A model generated the notes under the pieces. It saw only the letters and a program-made list of their open reading frames with translations, was not told the origin of the DNA and ran no database searches. A stretch of DNA of 64,000 nucleotides from G963923945 sp965199175 (GTDB taxonomy: Bacteria; Pseudomonadota; Alphaproteobacteria; G963923945). The stretch lies in contig OZ240684.1 in NCBI GenBank assembly GCA_965199175.1, forward strand, positions 496,001-560,000. The letters run 5' to 3'. Position numbers and translations under genes: made by a program. Of this stretch, positions 24,301 to 32,321 are shown in pieces (the first letter of the stretch is position 1; every line of letters starts with the position of its first letter).

Positions 24301-25511
24301 ACCGTACCAAGCTGATGTCGCCCTACCGGACCAAACAGGCAATTGAGAACCATCAACCCCCTCTGGCCACCGGAGCTGAAGCCCGCGCCGGGACCGACCG
24401 TACCAAGCTGATGTCGCCGTTGCGGGTGAGGCAGGCGATACAGAACTACAAACCGGGGATTTCGACCCAAGCTGAAGCCCGCGCCGGGACCAACAACACC
24501 AAAATGATGACACCTTTGCGGGTCAAGGAAGCCACAGAACATTTCAACTCTCCCCGTTTTGCTCAAACCTCACCCTATATTCAAACCATCAAAACACCCG
24601 GCGATACTGAGCACTACTACCCGGTCCAGCTTGGGGGTGGGTCATTTCTGGGCGATGTCCTGATCCAAAGACATCAACATATGGATGCTCGGCGTACAGG
24701 GGGGCTTTTATTTGATGTGCGATGCTATCCATATGGATGGGGGGCTTGGCCAAAACGATATGATGTTCGGGCTTATGAGGAATTGAATTACCGAAACACA
24801 GAAAGCCATACACCACAATTTATTGCCAAGCTGCAAGTGGATGCCGGGGCACGGCAACAAAAAACAGTTATCTGGCTGAGGGGCGCGACGACCTATCGGG
24901 TGTTGTTGTCAAATGGGACTGCGGCACTCTCCAATGCTCAGGGGCGCATTGGAGCTGAAGCCTTCCCAGTGCTGGATAGAAACTATGCTCCCTTGCTCCC
25001 TAAAGCCCTTATGCCGGGTAAAAGTATCCATCGGCAGTTTTTCTCCCAATCCGGAACATTCACCGTCCCGGCGGGGGTTACACAGATCTATGTGCAGGTA
25101 ACCGGCGGCGGTGGGGGTGGTGGCAGTGATAGCCATCGCTATACCCGTGCCACCAACGGTGGGGACAGCAGTTTCCGAAGCACGGGTGATTCCCCCCGTT
25201 ATAATTTACTTGCTTCTGGCGGGCCCGCCGGGTCTGCCGGCGGGAGTGGGGTTTCTTCGCCTCATGGCAGAGCATCAGGTGGTCATTTAAATATTGCAGG
25301 GGGCGGTGCACCTGGCGGCCGGCCAAGGGCGTACCACGGAAACGCAGCTCTTTCTACCGGGACTTCCGGCGGAAATGGCGGGCTTGTAATCAGACAACTT
25401 ACCGTCTCCCCCGGTGACACTTTCACAGTTGTTATCGGTGCTGGCGGAACGGGTGGGAGTACTGCCCGTTGGGGAACATCCGGCTATGCAATCGTGGAGT
25501 ATCAACAATGA
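21315..25511 (+). CDS. large repetitive tail fibre protein
   Basis: A receptor-binding fibre of 1398 residues. Residues 1-160 are the DUF3751-type tail-attachment domain (FTSAGLAAIEAAHGRGISLE). Residues about 175-350 contain 28-residue repeats of the form LATQAEARTGTNNTKLMTPL. Four copies of a roughly 140-residue beta-rich module follow, each beginning like FQTITTPGDAGHYYPV and ending with VIWLRGATTYRI. The C-terminus is Gly-rich (TVPAGVTQIYVQVTGGGGGG), typical of fibre tips. Blocks 22700-22895 and 24017-24212 are identical over 196 bases, so copies have been exchanged recently. Confidence 0.9.
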   Translation: MTLNLNPVFTSAGLAAIEAAHGRGISLEITHVALGDGQSQSNDRVGVAIRDDNGIPLNAARTRTALYNEQLRVPLTAATSQANQVMMEGTVPPSATEEFFIREIGFFAENVLIAYWSDAETNLGYRGAAAAWNFQFALAWMDLPANAITVRFTNGAVSGVMERLQTHIDDTDTHRPLASQAEARVGTSNTKLMTPLRVKEAVDSRLATQADARTETNNAKLMTPLRVKEAVDSRLATQAEARTGTKNTQLMTPLRVKEATDARLATQAEARAGTNNTKLMTPLRVKEAADARLATGAEARAGTDRTKLMSPYRTKQAIENHQPSLATGDEARTGTNNTKLMTPLRAREAADYQSAPRFGLDSPNFQTITTPGDAAHYYPVRLSGRNEQSGFLGDLLIERETHAQENLYGRFNGALMFDARFYPYRLDRWPRGVAVRFYRETQPQQEANRTPQYIAKIDFPSVYAVIWLRGATTYRIWLSEGRAMLSNAQGRIGTETFAVLDKDHTPLLPQTTEGPDIASQDEARTGTDNTKLMTPLRTKEAADARLATGAEARTGTDRTRLMSPYRTKQAIENHSAPRLALDSPLFQTITTPGDAGHYYPVNLGSDMGDIFIEKEVHENSETYGRFNGSLIFDARLYPYRYGVWPRHIDIRFYKEAAYRHAENRTPQFVAKVEFEIQGVDAIIWLRGATTYRIWRPGETVSASNPQGRIGAKNYGVLDKDHTPLLPQTTEGPDIASQDEAHTGTNNTKLMTPLRVKEAADARLATGAEARAGTDRTRLMSPYRTKQAIENHSAPRLALDSLNFQTITTPGDAGHYYPVQLGLSLSFLGDILIEREVHANRDVYGQFNGGLLFDARCYPHNFGRWPERFDVRLYEETSYGSADDRTPQFIAKLAVDAGTSRSYAVIWLRGATTYRIWLSEGRAMLSNAQGRIGTETFAVLDKDHTPLLPQTTEGPDIASQDEARTGTNNTKLMTPLRVKEAADARLATGAEARAGTDRTKLMSPYRTKQAIENHQPPLATGAEARAGTDRTKLMSPLRVRQAIQNYKPGISTQAEARAGTNNTKMMTPLRVKEATEHFNSPRFAQTSPYIQTIKTPGDTEHYYPVQLGGGSFLGDVLIQRHQHMDARRTGGLLFDVRCYPYGWGAWPKRYDVRAYEELNYRNTESHTPQFIAKLQVDAGARQQKTVIWLRGATTYRVLLSNGTAALSNAQGRIGAEAFPVLDRNYAPLLPKALMPGKSIHRQFFSQSGTFTVPAGVTQIYVQVTGGGGGGGSDSHRYTRATNGGDSSFRSTGDSPRYNLLASGGPAGSAGGSGVSSPHGRASGGHLNIAGGGAPGGRPRAYHGNAALSTGTSGGNGGLVIRQLTVSPGDTFTVVIGAGGTGGSTARWGTSGYAIVEYQQ

Positions 25512-25948
25512 CAAACACAGAAATTACAGTGAGAAGCGCAAAAATAGAAAACGGCATTGTCACCAATATCATTGAGGGGACTCTCCCCGGATTTATTGAA
25601 TGCCCGGAGACCGTGGGGATTGGCTGGCTCTATACCGGGCAGAAAGGGTTTTATCAAACTCAGCCGCCCCTGGCTGAACGCAAGGCCGCAATGGTGACCC
25701 GCATCAAGACGGAAGCCTATTCCCGAATCGAGGCCGCCATGCCAACCTGGAAGGTGATACGCTCTCTGACCAGTGGCCCGGCAGTCGGGACTGATACCCA
25801 GGCTGAGGCGCAAAGATTACGGGCTGTTTCCAACACGCTGGAAAACCAGGTCAATGCCATGAATGCTGAGGCCCTGGACAGCTTTGACCCCGGTGATGAT
25901 CAGCATTGGTCTGCACTTTCACCGGACCAAGACACCCCCGCCACTTAA
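25508..25948 (+). CDS. tail fibre assembly-like protein
   Basis: A 146-residue product coupled to the fibre gene (ATGA). The N-terminus (AKIENGIVTNIIEGTLPGFI, then GIGWLYTG) is a small beta domain common in phage proteins of the DUF4376/fibre-assembly type, followed by a helical C-terminus (AERKAAMVTRIKTEAYSRIE). The likely role is fibre folding or attachment, inferred from position. Confidence 0.65.
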   Translation: MTNTEITVRSAKIENGIVTNIIEGTLPGFIECPETVGIGWLYTGQKGFYQTQPPLAERKAAMVTRIKTEAYSRIEAAMPTWKVIRSLTSGPAVGTDTQAEAQRLRAVSNTLENQVNAMNAEALDSFDPGDDQHWSALSPDQDTPAT

Positions 25949-26025
25949 ACGGCGGGGGCCGGGGCGTGACAGCGTCCCGAACCGAGTGGAAGGACATACG
26001 ATCAATCTTGATGAACTGACCGGTT

Positions 26026-26295
26026 TTGGGTGGGTTCACAATCTTTCCGGGCGTCTCTTGGGCAAAAATAGACCTGCTGGATGGAGGCAAAGACACCGTC
26101 CAAGTCATGATCCCGGATCATGTTTATTCAGTTGCTCCGGGCTTTTTTCTTGGTATGTTCGGGGAAAGTGTTCTCAAATTGAACGGGCCTGAGCATTTTT
26201 TTCAGAAGTATCAGTTCACCGGGCCGATCCATGTCTTAGATCAGATACGCCAAGCCGCTGAGCGGGTGATGATGAAACCGCTCACAAACATCTAG
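26026..26295 (+). CDS. possible STAS-like (DUF4325-type) protein at prophage right end
   Basis: A frame of up to 89 residues with no ATG start; TTG 26026 is the first start. The body (GGKDTVQVMIPDHVYSVAPG, then FFLGMFGESVLKL and FFQKYQF) resembles small STAS-like proteins. The upstream 80 bases read as a plausible N-terminus in another frame (INLDELTGFGWVHNL), so a frameshift or 5' truncation is possible. It lies between the fibre genes and the right terminus, a place used for accessory genes. Uncertain. Confidence 0.4.
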   Translation: MGGFTIFPGVSWAKIDLLDGGKDTVQVMIPDHVYSVAPGFFLGMFGESVLKLNGPEHFFQKYQFTGPIHVLDQIRQAAERVMMKPLTNI

Positions 26296-26320
26296 CTGCA
26301 ACAGACTTATCCACAAAAAA

Positions 26321-26394
26321 GCGATGCAAAAGTAACCCGCCATTTACGCAAAAATAACCCGCCAGCTACAGGCATTTTAACTGTCGCGCTACAC
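26321..26394. repeat. prophage right end: terminal repeats
   Basis: 26348-26370 is the inverted 23-bp match to 4063-4085. 26321-26342 is a second, slightly different copy of its core (rc TGGCGGGTTACTTTTGC). 26380-26394 is the inverted 15-bp match to 4098-4112. Here the 15-bp motif is outermost, opposite to the left end. Confidence 0.75.
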
Positions 26395-26426
26395 CCGCAT
26401 ATTATAGCCAGTTACAATCAAAAAAA

Positions 26427-26502
26427 TGGTGCTGGCTGAGGGATTTGAACCCCCGACTTCCTGATTACAAATCAGGCGCTCTACCAACTGAGCTAAGCCA
26501 GC
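26427..26502 (-). tRNA. tRNA-Thr (anticodon TGT)
   Basis: A 76-base tRNA with encoded CCA. The acceptor stem GCTGGCT pairs with AGCCAGC. The anticodon stem-loop CTGAT-TTGTAAT-CAGG gives TGT (Thr ACA). The T-arm is GGGGGTTCAAATCCC. Directly downstream on its strand is a T-run, then the prophage right terminus about 32 bases away. Confidence 0.97.
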
Positions 26503-26627
26503 TTTATGGTGCCGTTTTGGTATAAACGGGTAATACAAACTATCAAATATTCTGGTTTAACTGAACCAAAATAGTCATACCATTCCAGTAACACATTTCA
26601 GTATCATCAATCCCGGTCCCATCACGA

Positions 26628-27329
26628 TCAGGATTCGGATTGATGGTTGTAATAGGTGGCAATACGGTGCGGTGGGACTCCAACCCAATAGGCGGTTAAG
26701 CAAAGAATATTGCGCAAAATACGCCGCAGATAGCCAGATCTTTGATAACGTATGGCACTGGTTTCCAGCATGCAAGGCAATGGACGCAGATCTTGTCGTT
26801 TTAAGCGACCAACCAAATCAACATCTTCCATGAGCGGTATATCACGATAGCCCCCAATGCGCCGATAGAGATCCGCATCAATCAGCAACCCCTGATCACC
26901 ATAGGGCAATGCAAAAACAGCACACCGCAAAGCAACCATTTTTTCAAGCCAACGGGCCTGTGGTTCTGATGTATTCAGGGCAAAACGAAAATACCCGGCT
27001 TTTCCGGCATTGGCCGGATCGTTGATGAAACGGCTCACTGCTTCTGTCCAGCCTGGTTGCGGAAGGCTGTCGGCATGCAGAAACAAAATCCAGGCAGTGC
27101 GTACCAAAGCAGCCCCGGCGGCAAGTTGTCGCCCCCGGCCAGGGGGTCCGGTAATCACCTGCCATCCCAGACGATGCGCTGTTGCGACCGTATCATCACT
27201 GGATCCACCATCACTCACCAAACGATCAGCAATCAGCATATGGCTGCCTTCCAGCCTTTCTTCAAGACGTAGCAAATCACTATGAGCGTTGAGGGTCGGG
27301 ATAATCAGCGTGAGGGATGGTTGGGACAT
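26628..27329 (-). CDS. family 2 glycosyltransferase (TIGR04283-like)
   Basis: A 233-residue GT-A fold glycosyltransferase. The N-terminus LTLIIPTLNAHSDLLRLEER and VSDGGSSDDTVATAHRLG are the nucleotide-sugar binding strands. FLHADSLPQPGW carries the metal-binding DxD-like motif. ALPYGDQGLLIDADLYRRIG and the acidic MEDVDL follow. The single C-terminal hydrophobic stretch agrees with membrane association. Substrate is unknown; family members work in cell-surface or secondary-lipid glycosylation. Confidence 0.85.
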   Translation of the reverse strand: MSQPSLTLIIPTLNAHSDLLRLEERLEGSHMLIADRLVSDGGSSDDTVATAHRLGWQVITGPPGRGRQLAAGAALVRTAWILFLHADSLPQPGWTEAVSRFINDPANAGKAGYFRFALNTSEPQARWLEKMVALRCAVFALPYGDQGLLIDADLYRRIGGYRDIPLMEDVDLVGRLKRQDLRPLPCMLETSAIRYQRSGYLRRILRNILCLTAYWVGVPPHRIATYYNHQSES

Positions 27330-27472
27330 TGGCGGAGCAAATGATTATCACCAGCATTTGGTGAATTCGAGCCTCATTGATCGGATCATGATACCTGGGA
27401 TCATGATACCTAACGTGATAAAGGGGTGTCTTCAGGGATGTATTCGAACATTTCTATGGTAAAATCACTCTT

Positions 27473-28846
27473 ATGTCACATGCCAGTGAATTGACCGGCT
27501 TGGCCCTTGTTATTTTGGCGGCTGTTTTATGCGGTGTTCTTTTGTCCCGCTTCAGGCAGCCGGCGATTGTTGGGTATATTTTAGCGGGTATTCTTCTTGG
27601 GCCAACGGCTTTTGGGGTTGTCGAAAGCCGTGAAAAAATTGAATTTTTAGCTGAACTTGGGGTTTTGTTGTTGCTGTTTCTGATCGGTCTGGAATTACCG
27701 ATTTCCCAGATCAGGCTATTGTGGAGACGGGTTGGTATTGTTGTTTTATGCCAGATTGCTGCCGGGGTTGGATCAAGCTGGGTATTTTCCTGGTTTTTTG
27801 GTTGGTCGACGGGCATGTCTGTTCTGTTGGGCTTTGTGGTTGCGTTGTCCAGCACGGCGGTGGTGACCAAGATTCTGCTTGAGAATAATTTAATCGATTC
27901 TCCGCCAGGTAAGGTGACACTTGGTGTTTTGATTGCTCAGGATCTGGCCTTTGTACCGATGATTTTGGTGATACCAGCTTTGAGCGATGGGGGATGGGAA
28001 GTCACACGTTTCTGGCCAAGCCTCTTATCGGTTTTGATTTTGAGCTGTTTCATATTGTATTTATCGCAGCGCGAGCGACGCGGTGCGGTGATCAGGCTGC
28101 CGCTTTCGCGCCTGGTGGCAGGTCACCCTGATCTGACTCCTTTGCGGGGATTGGCCTGGTGTTTTGGTGGTGCGACCCTGGCCGGGGTTGCTGGTTTAAC
28201 GCCGGCTTATGGGGCATTTTTGGCTGGTATTGGGATTGGTGCCAGCAGCGAGAGAGAGGCATTACAGAAAGCTGTACAACCGATTGAGAGCGTCCTGGTG
28301 ATGGTCTTTTTTCTTTCTATTGGTTTGCTGATTGATTTTGATTTTATTTTTGACAATTTGGGGGCTGTGTTATCGGTCTTGTTTTTGGTGGTTGTTTTCA
28401 AGACGGCTGTTAATATTATTTTGTTGCGCCTGGTTGGGGAGCCTTGGCCCCATGCGTTGATTGTTGGAATTTTATTGGCGCAAATTGGTGAATTTTCTTT
28501 TGTTCTTGGGCAAACTGGTCTCAGTGTGGGGTTAATTTCTGACGATGTTTTCCGACTGATTTTATCGGTCGCAGCATTGTCACTGGCAATAACGCCTCTC
28601 TGGATGCTGGTCGCCCGGCGTTTATTGCGTTTGGTGATTGTCGGGGTGACTTCCGGCCCGGAAGTTGTGCGGGCAATCTTTGGTGGTTTTTCTCCTCAGA
28701 TGATGGCTTTGTGGCACTGGCTGTGTTGGGTTAATCCTTTGCGAAAAAAGCATTCTCAAACCATGAGAGAGACTGAGAAAGAGACCGCTCAGCGCTCCGG
28801 GAAGAAGGGTCGGAAAAACCCTCAAAACCATGCCTCCGAATCTTGA
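27473..28846 (+). CDS. CPA2 monovalent cation:proton antiporter
   Basis: A 457-residue inner-membrane protein of the KefB/YbaL-like CPA2 family with about 12 hydrophobic segments. Signatures include RQPAIVGYILAGILLGP in helix 2, the LLLLFLIGLELP loop, VALSSTAVVTKILLENNLID, and LGVLIAQDLAFVPMILVIPA with the conserved QDL motif. The C-terminal TrkA-N (RCK) domain of KefB is absent and is replaced by a short basic tail (TEKETAQRSGKKGRKN). It exchanges Na+ or K+ for H+ by family analogy. The 3' end overlaps rnhB by 17 bases. Confidence 0.88.
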   Translation: MSHASELTGLALVILAAVLCGVLLSRFRQPAIVGYILAGILLGPTAFGVVESREKIEFLAELGVLLLLFLIGLELPISQIRLLWRRVGIVVLCQIAAGVGSSWVFSWFFGWSTGMSVLLGFVVALSSTAVVTKILLENNLIDSPPGKVTLGVLIAQDLAFVPMILVIPALSDGGWEVTRFWPSLLSVLILSCFILYLSQRERRGAVIRLPLSRLVAGHPDLTPLRGLAWCFGGATLAGVAGLTPAYGAFLAGIGIGASSEREALQKAVQPIESVLVMVFFLSIGLLIDFDFIFDNLGAVLSVLFLVVVFKTAVNIILLRLVGEPWPHALIVGILLAQIGEFSFVLGQTGLSVGLISDDVFRLILSVAALSLAITPLWMLVARRLLRLVIVGVTSGPEVVRAIFGGFSPQMMALWHWLCWVNPLRKKHSQTMRETEKETAQRSGKKGRKNPQNHASES

Positions 28847-29468
28847 TCGTGAACGCCAGGCAGGTGGCCGTGTGGCTGGGGTTGATGAGGTTGGTCGTGG
28901 CCCCTGGGCCGGACCAGTGGTTGCGGCAGCAGTTGTCTTTGATCCTGATTCTTTTTCCGGCGACCGGGATTCTTCGGATGCTTTGTTCTCACAGCTTGAT
29001 GATTCCAAAAAGCTCAGGGCAACACTCCGGCAGCAGCTGTATCATGAGATCCGTAAGCAGGCCGATATCGGTATTGGCCAGGCCAGTGTGGCTGAAATTG
29101 ATACGCTGAATATTCTGGGGGCGACATTATTGGCGATGGTTCGGGCAGTTGCGGATCTGCCACAGCCGCCCGGCAGAGTTCTGATTGATGGTCATCATGC
29201 GCCTGATCTGACCATACCGGCTGAAACAGTGATTGGGGGGGATGCTTGTTGTTGTTCTATTGCCGCAGCTTCGATCATTGCCAAGGTGACTCGTGACCAG
29301 ATCATGAGTGATTTGGCTGAGAAACATCCTGGTTATGGCTGGGAGCGCAATGCCGGTTATGGAACACCGGAGCATCGTGCCGCTTTAGCAAGCTATGGGA
29401 TTACCATCCATCATCGGCGGGGGTTTCGACCAATCCGGGAATTGATTGAGAAACAAGGTCCGGGATGA
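28830..29468 (+). CDS. rnhB: ribonuclease HII
   Basis: Degrades RNA in RNA-DNA hybrids and removes misinserted ribonucleotides. The 212-residue product has the acidic active site: Asp19-Glu20 in VAGVDEVGRGPWAGP, an Asp in VLIDGHH, and an Asp in KVTRDQIM, plus YGWERNAGYGTPEH near the C-terminus. The ATG at 28830 lies inside the antiporter 3' end, so the two are probably co-transcribed. Confidence 0.95.
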   Translation: MPPNLDRERQAGGRVAGVDEVGRGPWAGPVVAAAVVFDPDSFSGDRDSSDALFSQLDDSKKLRATLRQQLYHEIRKQADIGIGQASVAEIDTLNILGATLLAMVRAVADLPQPPGRVLIDGHHAPDLTIPAETVIGGDACCCSIAAASIIAKVTRDQIMSDLAEKHPGYGWERNAGYGTPEHRAALASYGITIHHRRGFRPIRELIEKQGPG

Positions 29469-29497
29469 GATGTTTTTTTCATTTTTGTACAAAGCAG

Positions 29498-30847
29498 TCA
29501 GCGCTGTTCACTGAGCACTGCCGGTAAGGTTAAGGAGACCCGGACTCCTCCCAGTGGCGAATCATCCAATGTGACTTCACCCCCGTAAAGACCGGCGGTA
29601 TCGCGAACAATCGCCAGGCCCAGGCCGCTTCCTGGCTTGGCTTCGTCAAGACGTTTGCCACGTTGAAAAGCTGCTTCACGCGCTGTGGGATCAAGACCGG
29701 GTCCATCATCATCAATATCAATATGCAAAAATTTCCCCTGTTTTTTCACAGTGATCACAATGTCCCGGGTTGCCCATTTTCCGGCATTATCAATCAGGTT
29801 CCCCAGCATTTCTTCTAAATCGCGTTGTTCACCACGAAAGATGAGAGGGTGATCCTGGCTGGCTTCAATCCTGATCCGGCGTTCATGATGAATCCGCAGG
29901 AGGGTTCGGCGGAGATCCTCAAGGATCGGCAGAACGTCAGCTTGTGCTCCCAGAACTCCTGAAGCAGCAGCCATCCGTGCTTTGGCTAAATAATGGTCAA
30001 CATGGCGGCGCATGGTGTCGGTTTGTTTGGCAACGATGGTTGAAAACGAGTCGTTATGGGGGGTGGACTCATTGGTAAGGATGCTGAGCGGTGTTTTCAG
30101 GGCATGTGCTAAATTGCCGACATGGGTGCGGGCACGTTCAAGGACTTCCCCATTATGAGCAATCAGACCGTTGATTTCATTGGCCAGAGGCTGAATTTCT
30201 GAAGGGAAACGTCCCTCCAGGCGGCTCTTTTTTCCGGCCCGGACAGCCGATAAAGCATCCAGGACTTTCCGCATCGGCAACAAGCCGAACCGTACCTGGA
30301 TAAAAACCGCAATAATCAACCCCAGCCCCAACATGCCCAGGGAATAAAAGAGGGTTTTATTGAAAGCACGAACCTCGGTCTCAATTTCGGCTGCTGCACC
30401 CGTGGTTACAAAAGAGAGTGTCTTCCGATACCCAGGCAGAGTAATAGACCGATTGACCACGCGTAACTTTTGCTGATCAGGACCAAAATATTCGTAATGG
30501 CCTGTGATTGTGTCAGTTTTCGAATCAAGAACCTGATCCCATAAGGAACGCGAACGGGCCAACAGCCGGCCATTGCCGGAAATTTGCCAATACCATCCGG
30601 AGTAAGGCCGATGAAAGCGTGGGTCATTCAGACTGCGGCGGACAAGAAAATGGCCATCAACATCAATGCCGCTGGCGGCAACCAGGGCATCCAGCTGGAC
30701 CAGGAGCCGGGCATCAAAGGCCCGTTCCGCAGAATCACGAAACAAAGCAGATAACGTCAGACCCCCAATCAGTAATGCCGCAGCAATCCATAAAGTGGCG
30801 CCGACAATCAGCCGGAAGGCCAGCGAATTGGTTTTGATCAGAGCCAT
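29498..30847 (-). CDS. sensor histidine kinase (PhoQ/FeuQ-like)
   Basis: A membrane histidine kinase of 449 residues: TM1 about 12-36, a periplasmic sensor domain about 40-165, TM2 about 165-188, then a dimerisation region with the phospho-acceptor His248 in VGNLAHALKTPLS. The HATPase domain has N box LGNLIDNAGKW, G1 DDDGPGLD and G2 GSGLGLAIV. It is the last gene of a PepSY-regulator-kinase operon; the regulator gene ends 15 bases upstream. The PepSY association suggests an envelope or divalent-cation signal (inference). Confidence 0.92.
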   Translation of the reverse strand: MALIKTNSLAFRLIVGATLWIAAALLIGGLTLSALFRDSAERAFDARLLVQLDALVAASGIDVDGHFLVRRSLNDPRFHRPYSGWYWQISGNGRLLARSRSLWDQVLDSKTDTITGHYEYFGPDQQKLRVVNRSITLPGYRKTLSFVTTGAAAEIETEVRAFNKTLFYSLGMLGLGLIIAVFIQVRFGLLPMRKVLDALSAVRAGKKSRLEGRFPSEIQPLANEINGLIAHNGEVLERARTHVGNLAHALKTPLSILTNESTPHNDSFSTIVAKQTDTMRRHVDHYLAKARMAAASGVLGAQADVLPILEDLRRTLLRIHHERRIRIEASQDHPLIFRGEQRDLEEMLGNLIDNAGKWATRDIVITVKKQGKFLHIDIDDDGPGLDPTAREAAFQRGKRLDEAKPGSGLGLAIVRDTAGLYGGEVTLDDSPLGGVRVSLTLPAVLSEQR

Positions 30848-30862
30848 CGTTTACGCAAAGAT

Positions 30863-31537
30863 TTATTCTGTATCGTCAGATTCGAAAGACATGCGATATC
30901 CAAGACCGCGAACCGTCTGGATCATATCTGTTGCCAGTTTTTTGCGCAGGCGTCCGATAAAGACCTCAATGGTGTTGCTGTCACGGTCGAAATCCTGAGC
31001 ATAAATATGTTCGGTCAGCTCAGTGCGTGAGATAATTTTATTCCGGTGATGGATCAGGTAACTGAGAATTTTATATTCCTGAGCAGTGAGTTTAACCGCA
31101 TTGCCTTCAACCAGAACCTTACCGCTACGGGTATCAAGAGTAATAGGCCCACAGGTGATTTCCGGTGAAGCATGGCCACTTGAGCGGCGAATGAGAGCCC
31201 GCAGACGTGCCAGAACTTCTTCCATTTTGAATGGTTTGGTGACGTAATCATCAGCACCGGCATCAAATCCGGCGACTTTTTCGCTCCAGCGATCACGGGC
31301 GGTCAAAATTAAAACAGGCATGGTCCGGCCATCACGCCGCCAGCGTTCAAGGATGGTAATGCCATCAATCGTTGGCAAACCAAGATCTAAAATGACTGCA
31401 TCATATGATTCGGTATCACCAAGGAAATGTCCTTCTTCTCCATCATCGGCGGCATCGACTGTATAGCCGGCTTCTTTCAGGGCTGTTGATAATTGTCGGG
31501 TCAGATCTGGTTCATCTTCAACCAATAAAATACGCAT
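30863..31537 (-). CDS. OmpR/PhoP-family response regulator
   Basis: A 224-residue regulator. The receiver domain has the acidic pair near residues 8-9, phospho-acceptor Asp51 (AVILDLGLPTIDG) and the Lys in VTKPFKMEEVL. The C-terminal winged helix contains LTAQEYKILSYLIHHRNKII and NTIEVFIGRLRKKL. Partner of the kinase at 29498-30847. The tandem TTCAG-type repeat at 32304-32321 between the operon and the divergent gene is a candidate target. Confidence 0.93.
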   Translation of the reverse strand: MRILLVEDEPDLTRQLSTALKEAGYTVDAADDGEEGHFLGDTESYDAVILDLGLPTIDGITILERWRRDGRTMPVLILTARDRWSEKVAGFDAGADDYVTKPFKMEEVLARLRALIRRSSGHASPEITCGPITLDTRSGKVLVEGNAVKLTAQEYKILSYLIHHRNKIISRTELTEHIYAQDFDRDSNTIEVFIGRLRKKLATDMIQTVRGLGYRMSFESDDTE

Positions 31538-31662
31538 GATTTCTCCTGAATTGAAATGGTCCCTGATATTGGATCAGGGCAGGCGAGATCTTTCGCCTTC
31601 TGAACTAAAATGATCTCTGACGTTGGATCATGACAGGCCGGGCCGGATCAGGCCAGAGGTTG

Positions 31663-32154
31663 CTAAGGTTTTTCAGTTTCGTCATCGCCTTCAACCATCA
31701 AAATACTTCCGGTTCCGGCATCGACCCGCAGATGCAGGACTCGTGGTCCTGGTACCAGCAAACGAATGTCATAAACCCAGCCATAGAGGCCGGCTTCACG
31801 GTCTTTCAGGATCACTTCCAGGATGCGTCCCTGATAGCGGCGATCAATGCCGGTGAGAATTTCGTGCAAAGCCATGATCTCGCCATCGGCGACCGCCTGA
31901 CGGGCCCGGTCCTGATTAACCCCGGAAGGTTCATCAGCCTGTTGGGTTGTTGAGGAACTTCCCTGATCGGACATATCCGGGATGGTTGCCTCAGCATGAT
32001 AGTCACGTAACGGGAGAGCACGTAACCGAAGAGCACTGCCCAGGACCCAGCCAAATGCCAGAACACTGATCAGAAAAATCAACCATGCTTTTCGTCCTGG
32101 ATTGTTATATGCCTCATCTTTGATGCGGCAGAAAAAATGCTTTGGGGTCTTCAT
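31663..32154 (-). CDS. membrane-anchored PepSY-domain protein
   Basis: A 163-residue product from ATG 32154; a TTG start further upstream would add 27 hydrophobic residues. One membrane segment at about residues 22-42 (AWLIFLISVLAFGWVLGSAL) is followed by a periplasmic PepSY-like domain (ILEVILKDREAGLYGWVYDI, then LHLRVDAGTGSILMVEGDDE). First gene of the operon with the two-component genes. PepSY modules are thought to inhibit proteases or modulate sensors; here it may tune the kinase (inference). Confidence 0.8.
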   Translation of the reverse strand: MKTPKHFFCRIKDEAYNNPGRKAWLIFLISVLAFGWVLGSALRLRALPLRDYHAEATIPDMSDQGSSSTTQQADEPSGVNQDRARQAVADGEIMALHEILTGIDRRYQGRILEVILKDREAGLYGWVYDIRLLVPGPRVLHLRVDAGTGSILMVEGDDETEKP

Positions 32155-32303
32155 CAGACGATTCACAATCCATGGTAGAACCAAAAAATATGTCCGAAAT
32201 ATGTAAAAAATTAACAATAAGCAGAAGTCTAACAATAAGCAGAAGTCTAATACGTAAAAATTTCTGACACCAGAAGGGTCATGAACTGAGGGTAAATAAA
32301 TGA

Positions 32304-32321
32304 CTCAGATTCAGTTCAGAT
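32304..32321. promoter_or_regulatory. candidate response-regulator box
   Basis: CTCAGATTCAGTTCAGAT contains three TCAG units spaced 6-7 bases apart, the kind of direct repeat bound by OmpR/PhoP-type dimers. It lies in the divergent region between the PepSY-regulator-kinase operon and the PepSY-like gene at 32487. The rest of the 332-base region holds short tandem duplications (32214-32250, 32386-32415) and no gene. Confidence 0.45.

Larger units (their letters stand above)
4063..26394. mobile_element. defective Mu-like transposable prophage
   Basis: The boundaries are set by inverted terminal repeats (see the end entries). Content follows Mu-like order: S24 repressor, divergent early genes, MuA DDE transposase, MuB ATPase, Gam, Mor-like activator, lysis genes, then structural genes. 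The structural part is incomplete. F and I survive only as broken relics, and no terminase, portal, capsid, sheath, tube or tape measure gene is visible. A P2-type W-J-I-fibre block remains. There is no clear 5-bp target duplication at either pairing of the ends. Transposition genes look intact, so mobility without virion formation is possible (inference). Confidence 0.9.

Noticed and set aside
21315..25511. Diversity-generating retroelement at the fibre gene
   Set aside because: No reverse transcriptase or adenine-substituted variable repeat nearby; repeats differ at all base types.
19467..25948. Baseplate-fibre block as a tailocin
   Set aside because: A tailocin needs sheath, tube and tape measure; none is present, so this is a leftover of a contractile-tail phage.
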